NCBI RefSeq assembly: GCF_963678635.1
Contig: NC_087062.1
Location: 11,764,670-11,828,669 of the forward strand
Direction: 5' to 3'
DNA length: 64,000 nucleotides
DNA from: Symsagittifera roscoffensis
Lineage: Eukaryota > Xenacoelomorpha > Acoela > Convolutidae
Positions 36,141-54,192 of the stretch are shown one piece after another. Below the pieces are notes generated by a model, which made no database searches, was not told the DNA's origin, and was given only the letters and a program-made list of their open reading frames with translations. The position numbers and the translations under genes are program-made. Positions within the stretch are counted from its first letter, which is position 1; each line of letters starts with the position of its first letter.

Positions 36141-38110
36141 ATTATTCGGATTGTTGTCCGGCACCCAAATTTTAGGTCAATTTCTTCCATACAGAAGTTT
36201 TCCCGATTTAGTAGCCTTCGACACAAAGGCAAAGCTAGGATTGCAAACACAAGCGAGGAAAATGCAAAAAAGAGCTCTAAGCAAGCAAAACAAAGTGAAA
36301 TAAAAAATTGATTAAAAATTCACTGAAAAAATTGTTAATGAGACTAGAGTATCATATTCACACATCTGCTCAACGGCCTTTTGTAATTTTACTAACACTA
36401 GGCACCAACAGAGTAGCTACCGTTTCTATCAAATTGACAATGTTATGAAGCAAAAACTCGTTCAAAAAAATGAATTTAGTTACATGTTCCGGATTTAAAC
36501 ATCAGAACTTGATTAAGTCTCACGTCCTCGCAGCTAATTCTGGATCTACATGTTCTAAGATTTTTAATCTTACATTGTACTGATACGGAAATGCGTAATT
36601 TTCTAAATTTCGAAAACTGGTATTTACGCCAAACCCTAGTGCTTCTCTGGAATAACTGCATAACTAATTCTCGCTTTTTTCAATTGAAGTCCTTGTCTCA
36701 GATTTGTCACTGTCTACTGAAAAACAGGTAAAACAGATTACCCAGGGATAGTCTAAGCCCCATGTTAGTTTTAATGAACTTTCAACCTCAGAATCAGCAT
36801 GTTAGTTTTACAAAATAAATAATTTTCCTAAAACGGGCAAAATTTCAAAAATTGAACATCTAGGTCCATGTTTTTTTTTAAAAAGCAGGTTATGGCTACA
36901 TGCGCAGGTTTCAGAGAAACCCTTAATCTCCGATTTGGCAAGGTAGTTTTTGGAAAAGTAAAAAATTTTAAAGCATATTAACCAAAATGTTAAAAAATGG
37001 GCTGGTTTGAGCCATGGATTTTTTCTACCAAACTTAGGGATTAACTGCTTCAGATGGTGAGATCCCATGACTTGTTCTTTTGATAGAAAGCTTCATCTCA
37101 GATTTGTGCATTTAATATGAGAAAATGAAAAAATTCAAAACAAGTAGGTCGAAAGAACCCGTACTAAAATTTCCGAAGGCCGTAGAACGTGAGCTAAAAT
37201 GAAAAGAGACTAGCGAAATATTCAGGCACACAGAAGCGCAGCCAGTTTTTCCATTCGTACCATTTTTTGAAAATCGGTACAGTAGTTTATGAAAAAAATG
37301 ATATTTCAAAAAATTTTCAAAGCGTCATGAAACAAGACGAAAAACAACAAATCCCATACTTTTTCATGATACATGTTTTAAATTCAAACAAGACCTAACA
37401 CTAGTAAAAAAGCAACATATGCCATTAAAATGTTTATGCTTAAATAAGGTAAAATTGAAATATACCAAAAGTGCCACCAACTGAGCATTTTTATTTGCGA
37501 CTAAGTTTAGAAAATTCTTCGTAATACACTACGCTCGCTGGTGTATAAACACTTAAGTAAGAGTATTTCAAAGACGAAGTAATCAAAAAGTCTTTTTTAC
37601 TTTTTCATGTGCATTCCTAGTCCTAAAACTTAAACTTAAAGATGATAAGAATTTAGACAATTAAAATCAATTCAAGTCAACTTTACAACTTTATGAATAG
37701 CTACAACGTACAACTTCAGTGCTCATTTCTCGGCAGCACATATCACATGTATCATCACAAACAATGCATTCATTGATCAAACAATAATTCACCACTTTAT
37801 CAACGATGTCGCATGCGGCTCTTTTTGCTTAGTCCTCAAAAAGTAGAACATCTAACCCAGAAAAATGATTCTTTGTCTAACCCACAGGGCTTTCATTTAG
37901 CTTATAAGCTAAAAGATTTATAAAATAGTCGAAGCTATAAGATAATAGATGTTATTCTTATATTCGATATAAGAAGCTAGAAGATAATGCCTTGGAAGAT
38001 ACCTTCTTTTAATATTTTTATGAACTATGAGCACAATATTTGATGAGGGCTACCCAAAAAGAACCTTTGAGTTTACTAAATATCGGTTGGCTGTATCCTG
38101 ATTGCAGCAT
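36141..38110. other. AT-rich DNA downstream of PSMA7
   Basis: No exon, RNA gene or clear repeat was found. Small ORFs on both strands have no recognisable domain. The PSMA7 3' UTR must lie in the last few hundred bases before 38111, but no AATAAA could be assigned with confidence. Confidence 0.5.
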
Positions 38111-46486
<8,376 letters not shown>

Positions 46487-46899
46487 CTAATGTATTCTTC
46501 TACAAGCGATGGTTTTTTTAAAGTAATTGACAGCTTATAATTTCACATCAACTAGTGATTCCCGACGCATGCACAGTACAATGCTGATCTGAAATAAAAC
46601 TACCGTGTTAAGAAAAAAAATAAATTGCGGGCAGCTTAAATGTCAAGCCTGGCTACATATGCGATAAACGAACACTATTCGAGCGTCTCCTTCAAACTAA
46701 ATTCTTGGCAATAAGCACAAATGATTAAGTTGTGAGAAAAGACATGTTCACTGCGTATAGAGATTGGATTTTTACAACTGGCAAAAACGCCATTAAAATC
46801 ACTAAAATTAAATTATTCTTCACGGTATATTACAAGTTCAGCGAGCGACAGAAGCTTAAAATGTACAATTTAGCAGAACACAGGGCAGTCAGTTCGCTG

Positions 46900-48312
46900 C
46901 TAGTTTTCTTTGTCCGAATGAGGCTGTGAGATATTGTTCTCAAACTGTCCCATCATGTTGCCTGGGCACTTATAGTTGGCTACAATAATAGTTATTTCTC
47001 CGTTCTTCGCATACCCAAAGCCCGCATACTTGGTGCTTTTCCAGATTACTTGTGCAAAATGTCCAGTTCCGGGTTGGAACTCGAGCTTCGAAAAGTCATA
47101 ATCTTTCACTTCTTTGTACCAGTGGTAGACAACTTCATCGGCAGTCGGATTCAGTTTCAAGGCCTTGGCTACATTCTCTCCGTACCGTGGGTTATCGCTG
47201 TGTTTGAATTCATTATCCCTGATTAATTTTTCGGCCCATTCCTGGGCATGCACAGCGCATGAATTTGACCATTTTAGATCTGGAACTCCATGCTTGGCGC
47301 GATAGTTATTGTGTACTTCCAAGAGATCGAGCTTGAAAGGATCGGCAAGCTTCGGATCCGGTTTTGCTCCTTCTTCTTCTTCGTCTGAATTTTCCGCGTC
47401 GTCGTAAAATCCTTGCCGGTACTTCTCTGGATCAAGGCCTTTCTGTTTCAGTCCGCAGTCGAGACACATTATGTCGATACTCTGGCTCTCTTTTCCTTCA
47501 GCTAGAAAGTACTTCTCCACCAACGACAGCTGGCAAAACTTGCAAGCCATGCATACCTCATGCCATTTTCTCCCTTCAAACTCCATGTGCTTGTCGCCAT
47601 CCAGACTAGTGATTGCTCGATTGCATGAAGCACATTTTTCCGCGTAATAAGTAGCATAACAGTCAGTGCAAACTTCTTTGGAATCAATAAGGGCGAACTG
47701 TTTATCCCTGAGAGAAGCTTGGCAATCAGCGCACTTGAAACAGTTGGCGTGGAAAGGCTGATCCTCGTGAAGCACCCCGTCATCAATAATTGCGTCGTGA
47801 CATTTGGTGCATTTATACGCAAACTGCTCCTTAAAGCAATCCAAACAGTAGTTGTTACCATCAGACTTTGGATGGAAAGGATCGGAAGACAAAGTTTTCT
47901 TGCACGAAAAGCAGAACATACAGTCTGAATGATAGACATTGTCTCTCCACGATAGTTTCTTCGATCCAATTCGAATCACTTCATTGCACTTATTGCATGA
48001 CGGTGAAAAGTTATCATCGAAACACATCGTGCAGTAAATTGCTTTTTCCTTGAGAGCAAATCTATCTGCGGACAAAGCAGTATCGCATTTAGTGCATACA
48101 AAGCAGGACTCATGCCAATATCGATCTTCGTTGCAGTAGCTCTTGTATTTAGGGTGTATTTTCTGTTCGCAACCAAAGCAGCTATTTGCTAAGAACTCGT
48201 TATAGCAGTTAACACAATAGCAACCTTCGTCTCTTCGGACATATCGATGACCATTTAGATCATGTTCACACTTCACACATGAAAACACCGTTTCCTCATT
48301 TTCACCTGTCAT
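46900..48312 (-). CDS. Four-and-a-half-LIM protein fused to a CAP domain
   Basis: A single open frame of 470 residues from the ATG at 48312; TTTTGCAG ends 9 nt before it, so a 5'-UTR intron or trans-splice acceptor is possible. Residues 12-36 are a lone LIM zinc finger. Four full LIM domains follow (about 45-97, 106-159, 168-218, 227-286), each with the CxxC...HxxC...CxxC...CxxC spacing. This is the FHL layout, a scaffold for actin and transcription complexes. After an acidic linker (about 305-315) comes a CAP domain (about 326-455) with HNNYRAKHG, HSDNPRYGENVA and GHFAQVIWKST, closest in style to the signal-less GAPR-1/GLIPR2 group. There is no signal peptide, so a cytosolic protein is expected. 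The gene has no introns within the coding region, in contrast to its neighbour PSMA7. I know of no standard protein with this pairing, but cannot exclude one. Confidence 0.9.
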   Translation of the reverse strand: MTGENEETVFSCVKCEHDLNGHRYVRRDEGCYCVNCYNEFLANSCFGCEQKIHPKYKSYCNEDRYWHESCFVCTKCDTALSADRFALKEKAIYCTMCFDDNFSPSCNKCNEVIRIGSKKLSWRDNVYHSDCMFCFSCKKTLSSDPFHPKSDGNNYCLDCFKEQFAYKCTKCHDAIIDDGVLHEDQPFHANCFKCADCQASLRDKQFALIDSKEVCTDCYATYYAEKCASCNRAITSLDGDKHMEFEGRKWHEVCMACKFCQLSLVEKYFLAEGKESQSIDIMCLDCGLKQKGLDPEKYRQGFYDDAENSDEEEEGAKPDPKLADPFKLDLLEVHNNYRAKHGVPDLKWSNSCAVHAQEWAEKLIRDNEFKHSDNPRYGENVAKALKLNPTADEVVYHWYKEVKDYDFSKLEFQPGTGHFAQVIWKSTKYAGFGYAKNGEITIIVANYKCPGNMMGQFENNISQPHSDKEN

Positions 48313-49551
48313 CTTCCTCTGCAAAACGATAGTTTAAAATTATCAAGACAACAACATTACCCACCACAATTGTCTAATTTATATCATACAGTAAGAAAAA
48401 TCAACATAAATTTTAGAAACAGTAAAAATAACCAGTTATTGATCAAACAGCTCTGAAGTTTGCAGTCGTTCATTGAATGACAAAAAAATCTTTGTTTCGA
48501 GCCATTCCCGAGCCTCAAAATAATGGATGCCAGCAAATTGTTGATAGAGGCTTCGCTGAGTTCATCGGAGACAAGTAAAATTGTTCTTGGCAGCTTTCAT
48601 GATACCTGCTGTAACAGGTTGCTGAACCTGATTGCGCGATAACTACAGAAAACAATCAACTGGATGAGAGGTAACAGCTGCAACTAGCTCATGCAAACGG
48701 ATTTGACTATCAATACAACCATGTCGCGACCAAATTTATTTGTCTTGTGACCAGCTGCCAGCGTCTGAAGACCTTTGCGGAAAAAAAAAACAAAGAATGA
48801 TGCTGACCCAAAACTTACATTGAATGAACAATTTACTTCAAACTGAATGTATAGCTTTTAACAAACTTATCGGAAACGTTAAAAACTTCTGACCTTGCGA
48901 CAGTTAAATAGAGTTAATGTACCACCCGAATTTTAAAAATTGCCTACCAACTGTCAAAATAGCTAACCAAAAATTAGCGCTGATTCAGAGGTCAGTTGTT
49001 CTCAGTCGCTTTCGATTAAGTGCTCGTTTTTTCCGGTTTTCTGTTGTTTTCGTAATCGCTTTTCTCATCGCCCCGAGACTCTTCAGTCCGTCCTGCCGTT
49101 GTCGCGTTTTGGTAGCTGAAGCCTGGGGTGCTCGTTTCTTTAGGCTCGGGGTTACTAGGCATGTCGCTTTTTCAGTTGTCTTTTTTGGATCTAAATGCAT
49201 AACCGCTCCGGCTTAACACATACCCTTGTTTCATTTGGACACTATCACGGGTTATTTTTTCACCAGATGTGTTTAACTTATAGTAGCTTCAAGGATCTTT
49301 AGCGTCGATTGCCCCCATTTTACATATGAACCACTTTTTCTGCCTCGGATTATTTTTTCTCCAATTATTACAGCCGTGGTGGTGCAATTGAGTAGTATGT
49401 TAGCTTGATTTCCGCCTCGGCGAGCTCGTTCTTGTTAAGGGTTCTCCGTGACTTTTAGTTTCATTTTGTTGTGTTACATGTTCCTGAGTTTTCACAGAAA
49501 CTAGTGAGACCAAAATTTGAATTGAAGAATTTGGATTGAAAAATTGAAGAA
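48313..49551. other. Upstream region of LIM-CAP gene
   Basis: It probably contains the LIM-CAP promoter and 5' UTR. A 39-codon + strand frame (ATG 48523, stop 48640) with even codon use sits divergently; it is too short to judge. 48990-49240 is noticeably GC-richer than its surroundings and may be part of an old retroelement leading into the LINE fragment. No TATA or other element could be assigned. Confidence 0.4.
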
Positions 49552-50279
49552 ATGAGACCACAAATTGGATTGAAGGTTTTTTGTCCAAGCGATGAGACCA
49601 GAATTAGTTCAACTAAAACTCAAATCGACTACATTATCAGTGACTATGAAACAAACGGCATTGAATTTTGTTTGGATACACCATATAAAACCGACCATTT
49701 TGCTTCATTTATTTTGACGGATATAAAATGCGGCAAAAGTTTACCGAGGATAATTTCGACTTTCAATAAGAAAAATTATCAGAAAAATGAATTTTGCAAT
49801 ACACTCTCAGCTCTTCCTTGGTATCTCTTATATCAATGTACAGACGCACAAAACATGTTCTCGAATGTTTCGATTCAGAATGTTTCGATTCAGAATGTCA
49901 GCAATTGTTGATTCAGAAACAGAATTCACTCAGATCATATCGCACTCAAAGCACAAGCGATAATTGTTCAAAGTACCAGTTTTTACGTAATCAAATGAGC
50001 CAATTGATTAAAAGTAAACAACTCGATCATTCAAAAAATTGTTTTTCACTTCTCAGCACTATCCAGCAAAAATGGAAATATATTAACCAAGTTAGAGTTA
50101 CATGTTCTGGCAACAATCGAATTACAGTTCTACGAAATTCCTTCAGTGAAATGATAACCCAAGACAAAAAAATTGCCAATCATTTAAATTATATTTTTTT
50201 CAAACTTAGGCAATGTAACATTCGCCCGGAAGATACATATCGACGGATAACAAAACTAAGTCTTAAGACGACTGGCTAG
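49552..50279 (+). pseudogene. LINE retrotransposon ORF2 fragment
   Basis: The first frame (to about 49880) contains TQIDYIISDYETNG and TPYKTDHFAS, the C-terminal blocks of an apurinic-type endonuclease (the SDH region). The frame then shifts and continues with FLRNQMSQLIKSK, QQKWKYINQVR and KIANHLNYIFF, the charged linker between endonuclease and reverse transcriptase in non-LTR elements. RT itself is absent. Both ends are cut, and there is a frameshift near 49870 next to a short local duplication (TGTTTCGATTCAGAA). It is a dead copy, possibly interrupted by the neighbouring LTR element. Confidence 0.75.
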
Positions 50280-51954
50280 CGTCTAAACAGAGCTTTGCAT
50301 GTTTTTCACCGTCTCTACCAAGTCAGTACTTTTCGGTGGTCTTTCTTACATCAGGCTGACAAAAACGTTACTGTTCTCCGGCTTCGACCAGAACGCTCAA
50401 ATTAACTAGATTACATGCAAAAATAGTGAGCTCATGGCTGGGTCTCAGTATCCCCAGACCACGAGGTCACTCCTAAAAACAGGGCTACTACTTATTATAT
50501 TACTATTGTTTTTGTTCAGTAGATAAAAATCATCATCTCCATCGAAGATGGATCAACCCTTTCCCCCCTACTTCTAGCTCCTCATTCTTGTCAAAACGAA
50601 TTAAGATCTTAATTAAATTCAAGTCAGGACATGACGGATGCTAAAATTCAATATAAGTTCATAAAAGTCCACGTCCCGAGACCCTTCCGGATTCTTGAAT
50701 CCGGTGAATCAAGCTTCTTAATATCCAGTTCACAATAACTCGGAAGGCTGGGTTTTACCCTTCACCGTTGCTCGCAACGGCCTTGCAACTATTGTAACAG
50801 CACAATAGTTGCAACTCGGAACGTCCTCTGCTGTTCGGTAGTTCGTTGTAGTTTTTTAGTCTCGATTTCGTACTGTTCGTAATCGCAGATAAAAGTTGTT
50901 CTGTTCCTTTCTGCTATTTTAGCTAAAATGGCCGTCTCTGACGTTTCTCAGAAATATGACGTCATAAATCGAATTTTTTAAAAATTAGAATTCCAGAATC
51001 TTCTAGCCTTCACCGTTTGGCTAATCGTTCAAATAACGTCCTTATCCGTTCTAAATCGCCAATTCGGAAGGCTTGCTGCTAAAATACCGAATTCTGCAGA
51101 GACTGCATTTTGGCCATTCTGGTCGAATGTCACATACTCCCCGGACAGTCCGGTCAATGTCCTCATTGAATCGCGCAATGTTCTAAATGGTTACAGTGTC
51201 ATCGAACAGAATTTACAAAATGCACGAAATTACTTTTACCTACGTCACATCGACTCACTGCAGAATATAAATGGCATCATACTACATCACTATAGCCTTC
51301 AAATTCTTTCATTAATCTGCACATTGAGGATATGACTTAAGATAAAACATATTTTCTGACTTCCAGTGTCAATATCCCGATTGAAACTTTTTCTCCTAGA
51401 TTTAAAAGGTGTTGGCTTGCAGGACAGTCCTGCCAACCAACAAGCTAAAATTATCCTACTATGCTCCTTCCCTTCGGAAATCTTGCTTGTTTATTGTCCT
51501 GAATATTAAAACTAAGAAACTTTGTGGTTAGAAAGAACAATGCAACAACCTCCCTCCTCAAGAAGTTACTCAAGTTTTTCATGTCACCACAAAGTTATCA
51601 GTCTTCCTAAGTGATTAAAAACAATCATGCAGGCTGGAATATTTAAATATACTCTTCCCTCAAGCCTTTCTAAATAAATAATAAGTGAGTGTCTCTAAAG
51701 CCACTTCAACTAAAACCAAAATGCAAATTTATATATGCAACAATTTCCAAACTCAACTTAAATGTTTCAGTTTTCAATTACAACTTGGTTGCTTGGTTTC
51801 TCATTTGAGTTTTTCACACACATAAAACAATTTTGAGTTTTAACTTTTCTTCATCATCCCTTTGTTCTCTTCTTTTTTCGTCGTTTAGAAGTTCTAAAAC
51901 TTCTAAATTCTTCTAATTTTCTTTCTTGTTGCCTCTTGTTTTCTCGACCATTCA
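50280..51954 (-). mobile_element. 3' untranslated region and 3' LTR of the Gypsy element
   Basis: This lies after ORF4 on the minus strand. Two purine tracts could prime plus-strand DNA: 51857-51879, followed by TGATGAAG, and TGAGGAGGGAGG at 51549-51560, followed by TGTTGC. A TATATAAA box (51728-51735) and an AATAAA signal (51490-51495) fall in promoter/poly(A) order if the LTR starts at 51856. Several perfect hairpins are present (see findings). The 5' LTR is outside the window, so the LTR ends, its length and the target duplication cannot be fixed. The lower limit given here is only the end of the LINE fragment. Confidence 0.6.
51728..51735 (-). promoter_or_regulatory. Candidate LTR TATA box
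   Basis: TATATAAA on the minus strand, about 120 nt inside the LTR if it starts at 51856. An AATAAA follows 230 nt downstream at 51490-51495, a usual U3-R arrangement. Confidence 0.4.
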
Positions 51955-54192
51955 TCAATGCTCCATTTCCTCCTCCTGTGACGCTGACTCTGCACTCTCG
52001 GTCTCCGTGTCTTGTAGCACGTCATTGACTATCCTGACGCTGTTGGAAGCCGTCCTCCAACACTTCTGCTCTTCCACCCTCTGTTTACAGCAAGGTAGGG
52101 GATCCACGTTTGATTCTCTGTTTCTACAGAAGCTGTTGTGGAGACACAACGTCACGTTTCTCTCCAAGTCTTCTTTCAGCATCTCTGCCTTCTCATTTCC
52201 ACTACGCTCGCTCGTCCTGGAAATTCTTTTCACAGCGGTGGTCACTGCATTCCGATGGGTCACGAAAGCTCGCTTGAAAGCTCCTGCCCCAATGTCCAGC
52301 TGATATTCACTGTACACTCTGCCATGTTTCGACATATGCTTTTTCGCATACTCGTACAACCATGCAGTCATGTTAGCTCTGAACCATGGCATCAATCGTT
52401 TTCTTGCCCATATCTTCTTCACTTCCATCGGAATGTTTAGAACTTTGCACATTGTCTCAAAAAGATCTAAATCTTTTAGACAATCTAATTTCTGCAATTG
52501 TTCTCTCGTCGGTGCCTCCTGTCTATTATTTTCTCTCACATGAGCTTCCAGCCATCGTATCGCCATCATAACTCCCACTATCACTATTGCTATGGGCTGT
52601 GATGAATCTGGTAAACCCATGGAGAGCAGCTTTCCAGAGTCCCAGATCAACACCAGATTACTACGCTTGGGATACCACCAGGTCTGCAGCAAGCAGTGGC
52701 AAGGAAACTCGTCATGTGTCAACATGATGCTCCTCCAATTACGTTTTCCCGAAGCTTCCAGCAGTGGTTCCACTTCCATCATCACTCGGTGGATTTCATC
52801 ATTCTCATCTACTGCATTGTAATCTGAGACAGTTGATCCTCTCTGTTTCTGTTTTTCGAAGTCACTGAAGTTCCCGCTCACATATCCCATGAACTTCTTT
52901 CCTAGTATTGACTCCAACTCCTCTTTGGTTCTTTCTGGGACTGCTGAGAACATCTTACATAGTAACTCGTAAGACTTTTCAGACATTCTCGCCAATCTCA
53001 CGCACTTTGGCACTGAGAAAGCTTGATCCACGATCGTTCTTGTGCTCTTCACGTCCACAGCCACGAAATGTACAGGGTATCTGCTCTTGCACATTGGAGC
53101 CAACGTTGAACCCACCAAATATCGTGCTCCTGATGGTCTACAATAAGTTTCGCTGTGTCTGATGTTCATCTCCGTTTCGATTGCTTCCCTCCATTTTCCT
53201 ATATACTTCTGCTCAGTCTGCAGAACCCCTGGGAATACTTCTACGCTGATGGCTGTGACCATCTCATGTTTCTGTTCTAGATTCAATAGTGACTCTAAAG
53301 AACCAAACATGCTGTAGAATCCTAGTGCTGTCACCAGATTCACATCGGTTCCTCCATGGCAATCTGCTATCAGTTCCGTTTCCGTTCTTGCTTTCATCAC
53401 TACATTTCCAAACAATACCGTCAACTGCTTGTGTTGTTTCTCCAGGGTTTTCACACAGTCTAGACTTCCACAAACGTGACCCTCTAGTCCACAGACTTCC
53501 GCCAGACAGCTACCAGGTTTGACCCAGTCTTCTGGTCCCCAGCCAGGCAACTCCACTTTATCTTCTCCGTTGCTCTTAGAGGCTGTTATCATCACATTAT
53601 ATATGATGTTGAGGTCACGCAGGTTACAGTCCACATTCAGTTCCCTCTGTATGTCCTGTGTCGCCCGTAATATTGAGTCAGCGTTGGGACTAGGACACCA
53701 CGATGGCTTCATCAATTCCCACACTGCCATCAAGCTCGTTCTCAGTAATTCATCTGAGAATCCCAACCCAAATTCCACTCTCTTGTCGGATTTTGGTACT
53801 GAAGGTGCAGTCACCTCTTCTTCCAAGACCAATCCCAATTTGGCCTGTGGATTGTTAACGCTCTTAGTCGTCACAATTCTGGACGTCCAGAATCTTAGTA
53901 ACACCGCCTGCTCATAATCAAAGAAGCAATCACGTATGTCTTCACTCAGGAAAGGATTGTATGCTATCCCTATAATCCCGGACACATAGCTATATGACTT
54001 TTTCTTGATCGGTCCACAGTATTCACTGGATTTTGGCAATGCTCCCATAGACTCTTTAGTGAGCCTCAACTCCTTGTTTGAGAATCTCCTGATCTCGTCT
54101 ATCTTTTTCATGGGTTCCAATTCTTCAGGTTCTTTCATGTTCACCCTCATCGGTTTACTTTGCTGTATATCCAGCATTGCTAGTAAGAACAT
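51955..54192 (-). CDS. Retroelement ORF4, unknown product with SGNH-like N-terminus
   Basis: 745 residues from an ATG that overlaps the end of ORF3 by 13 nt in another frame. Residues 41-52 (ELRLTKESMGAL) look like the last block of an SGNH hydrolase with the catalytic His replaced, as if the domain begun in ORF3 continued here. The rest is unrecognised: a cysteine-containing middle (several Cys between 164 and 276), tryptophans in a QTWWYPKR segment near 500-508, a hydrophobic stretch at about 529-545 that could be a membrane helix or a buried helix, and a glutamate-rich tail. It stands where env lies in retroviruses, but there is no signal peptide or clear fusion region, so I do not call it env. 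It is intact and long, so it is probably under selection or recent. Confidence 0.8.
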   Translation of the reverse strand: MFLLAMLDIQQSKPMRVNMKEPEELEPMKKIDEIRRFSNKELRLTKESMGALPKSSEYCGPIKKKSYSYVSGIIGIAYNPFLSEDIRDCFFDYEQAVLLRFWTSRIVTTKSVNNPQAKLGLVLEEEVTAPSVPKSDKRVEFGLGFSDELLRTSLMAVWELMKPSWCPSPNADSILRATQDIQRELNVDCNLRDLNIIYNVMITASKSNGEDKVELPGWGPEDWVKPGSCLAEVCGLEGHVCGSLDCVKTLEKQHKQLTVLFGNVVMKARTETELIADCHGGTDVNLVTALGFYSMFGSLESLLNLEQKHEMVTAISVEVFPGVLQTEQKYIGKWREAIETEMNIRHSETYCRPSGARYLVGSTLAPMCKSRYPVHFVAVDVKSTRTIVDQAFSVPKCVRLARMSEKSYELLCKMFSAVPERTKEELESILGKKFMGYVSGNFSDFEKQKQRGSTVSDYNAVDENDEIHRVMMEVEPLLEASGKRNWRSIMLTHDEFPCHCLLQTWWYPKRSNLVLIWDSGKLLSMGLPDSSQPIAIVIVGVMMAIRWLEAHVRENNRQEAPTREQLQKLDCLKDLDLFETMCKVLNIPMEVKKIWARKRLMPWFRANMTAWLYEYAKKHMSKHGRVYSEYQLDIGAGAFKRAFVTHRNAVTTAVKRISRTSERSGNEKAEMLKEDLERNVTLCLHNSFCRNRESNVDPLPCCKQRVEEQKCWRTASNSVRIVNDVLQDTETESAESASQEEEMEH

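Noticed and set aside
48917-49216. 99-codon + strand ORF in a GC-richer patch
   Set aside because: Overlapped by an equally long minus-strand frame, with no domain on either strand; the patch may be retroelement debris.
51955-54192. Calling ORF4 an envelope glycoprotein
   Set aside because: Position fits, but there is no signal peptide, furin-type site, fusion peptide or clear C-terminal anchor.
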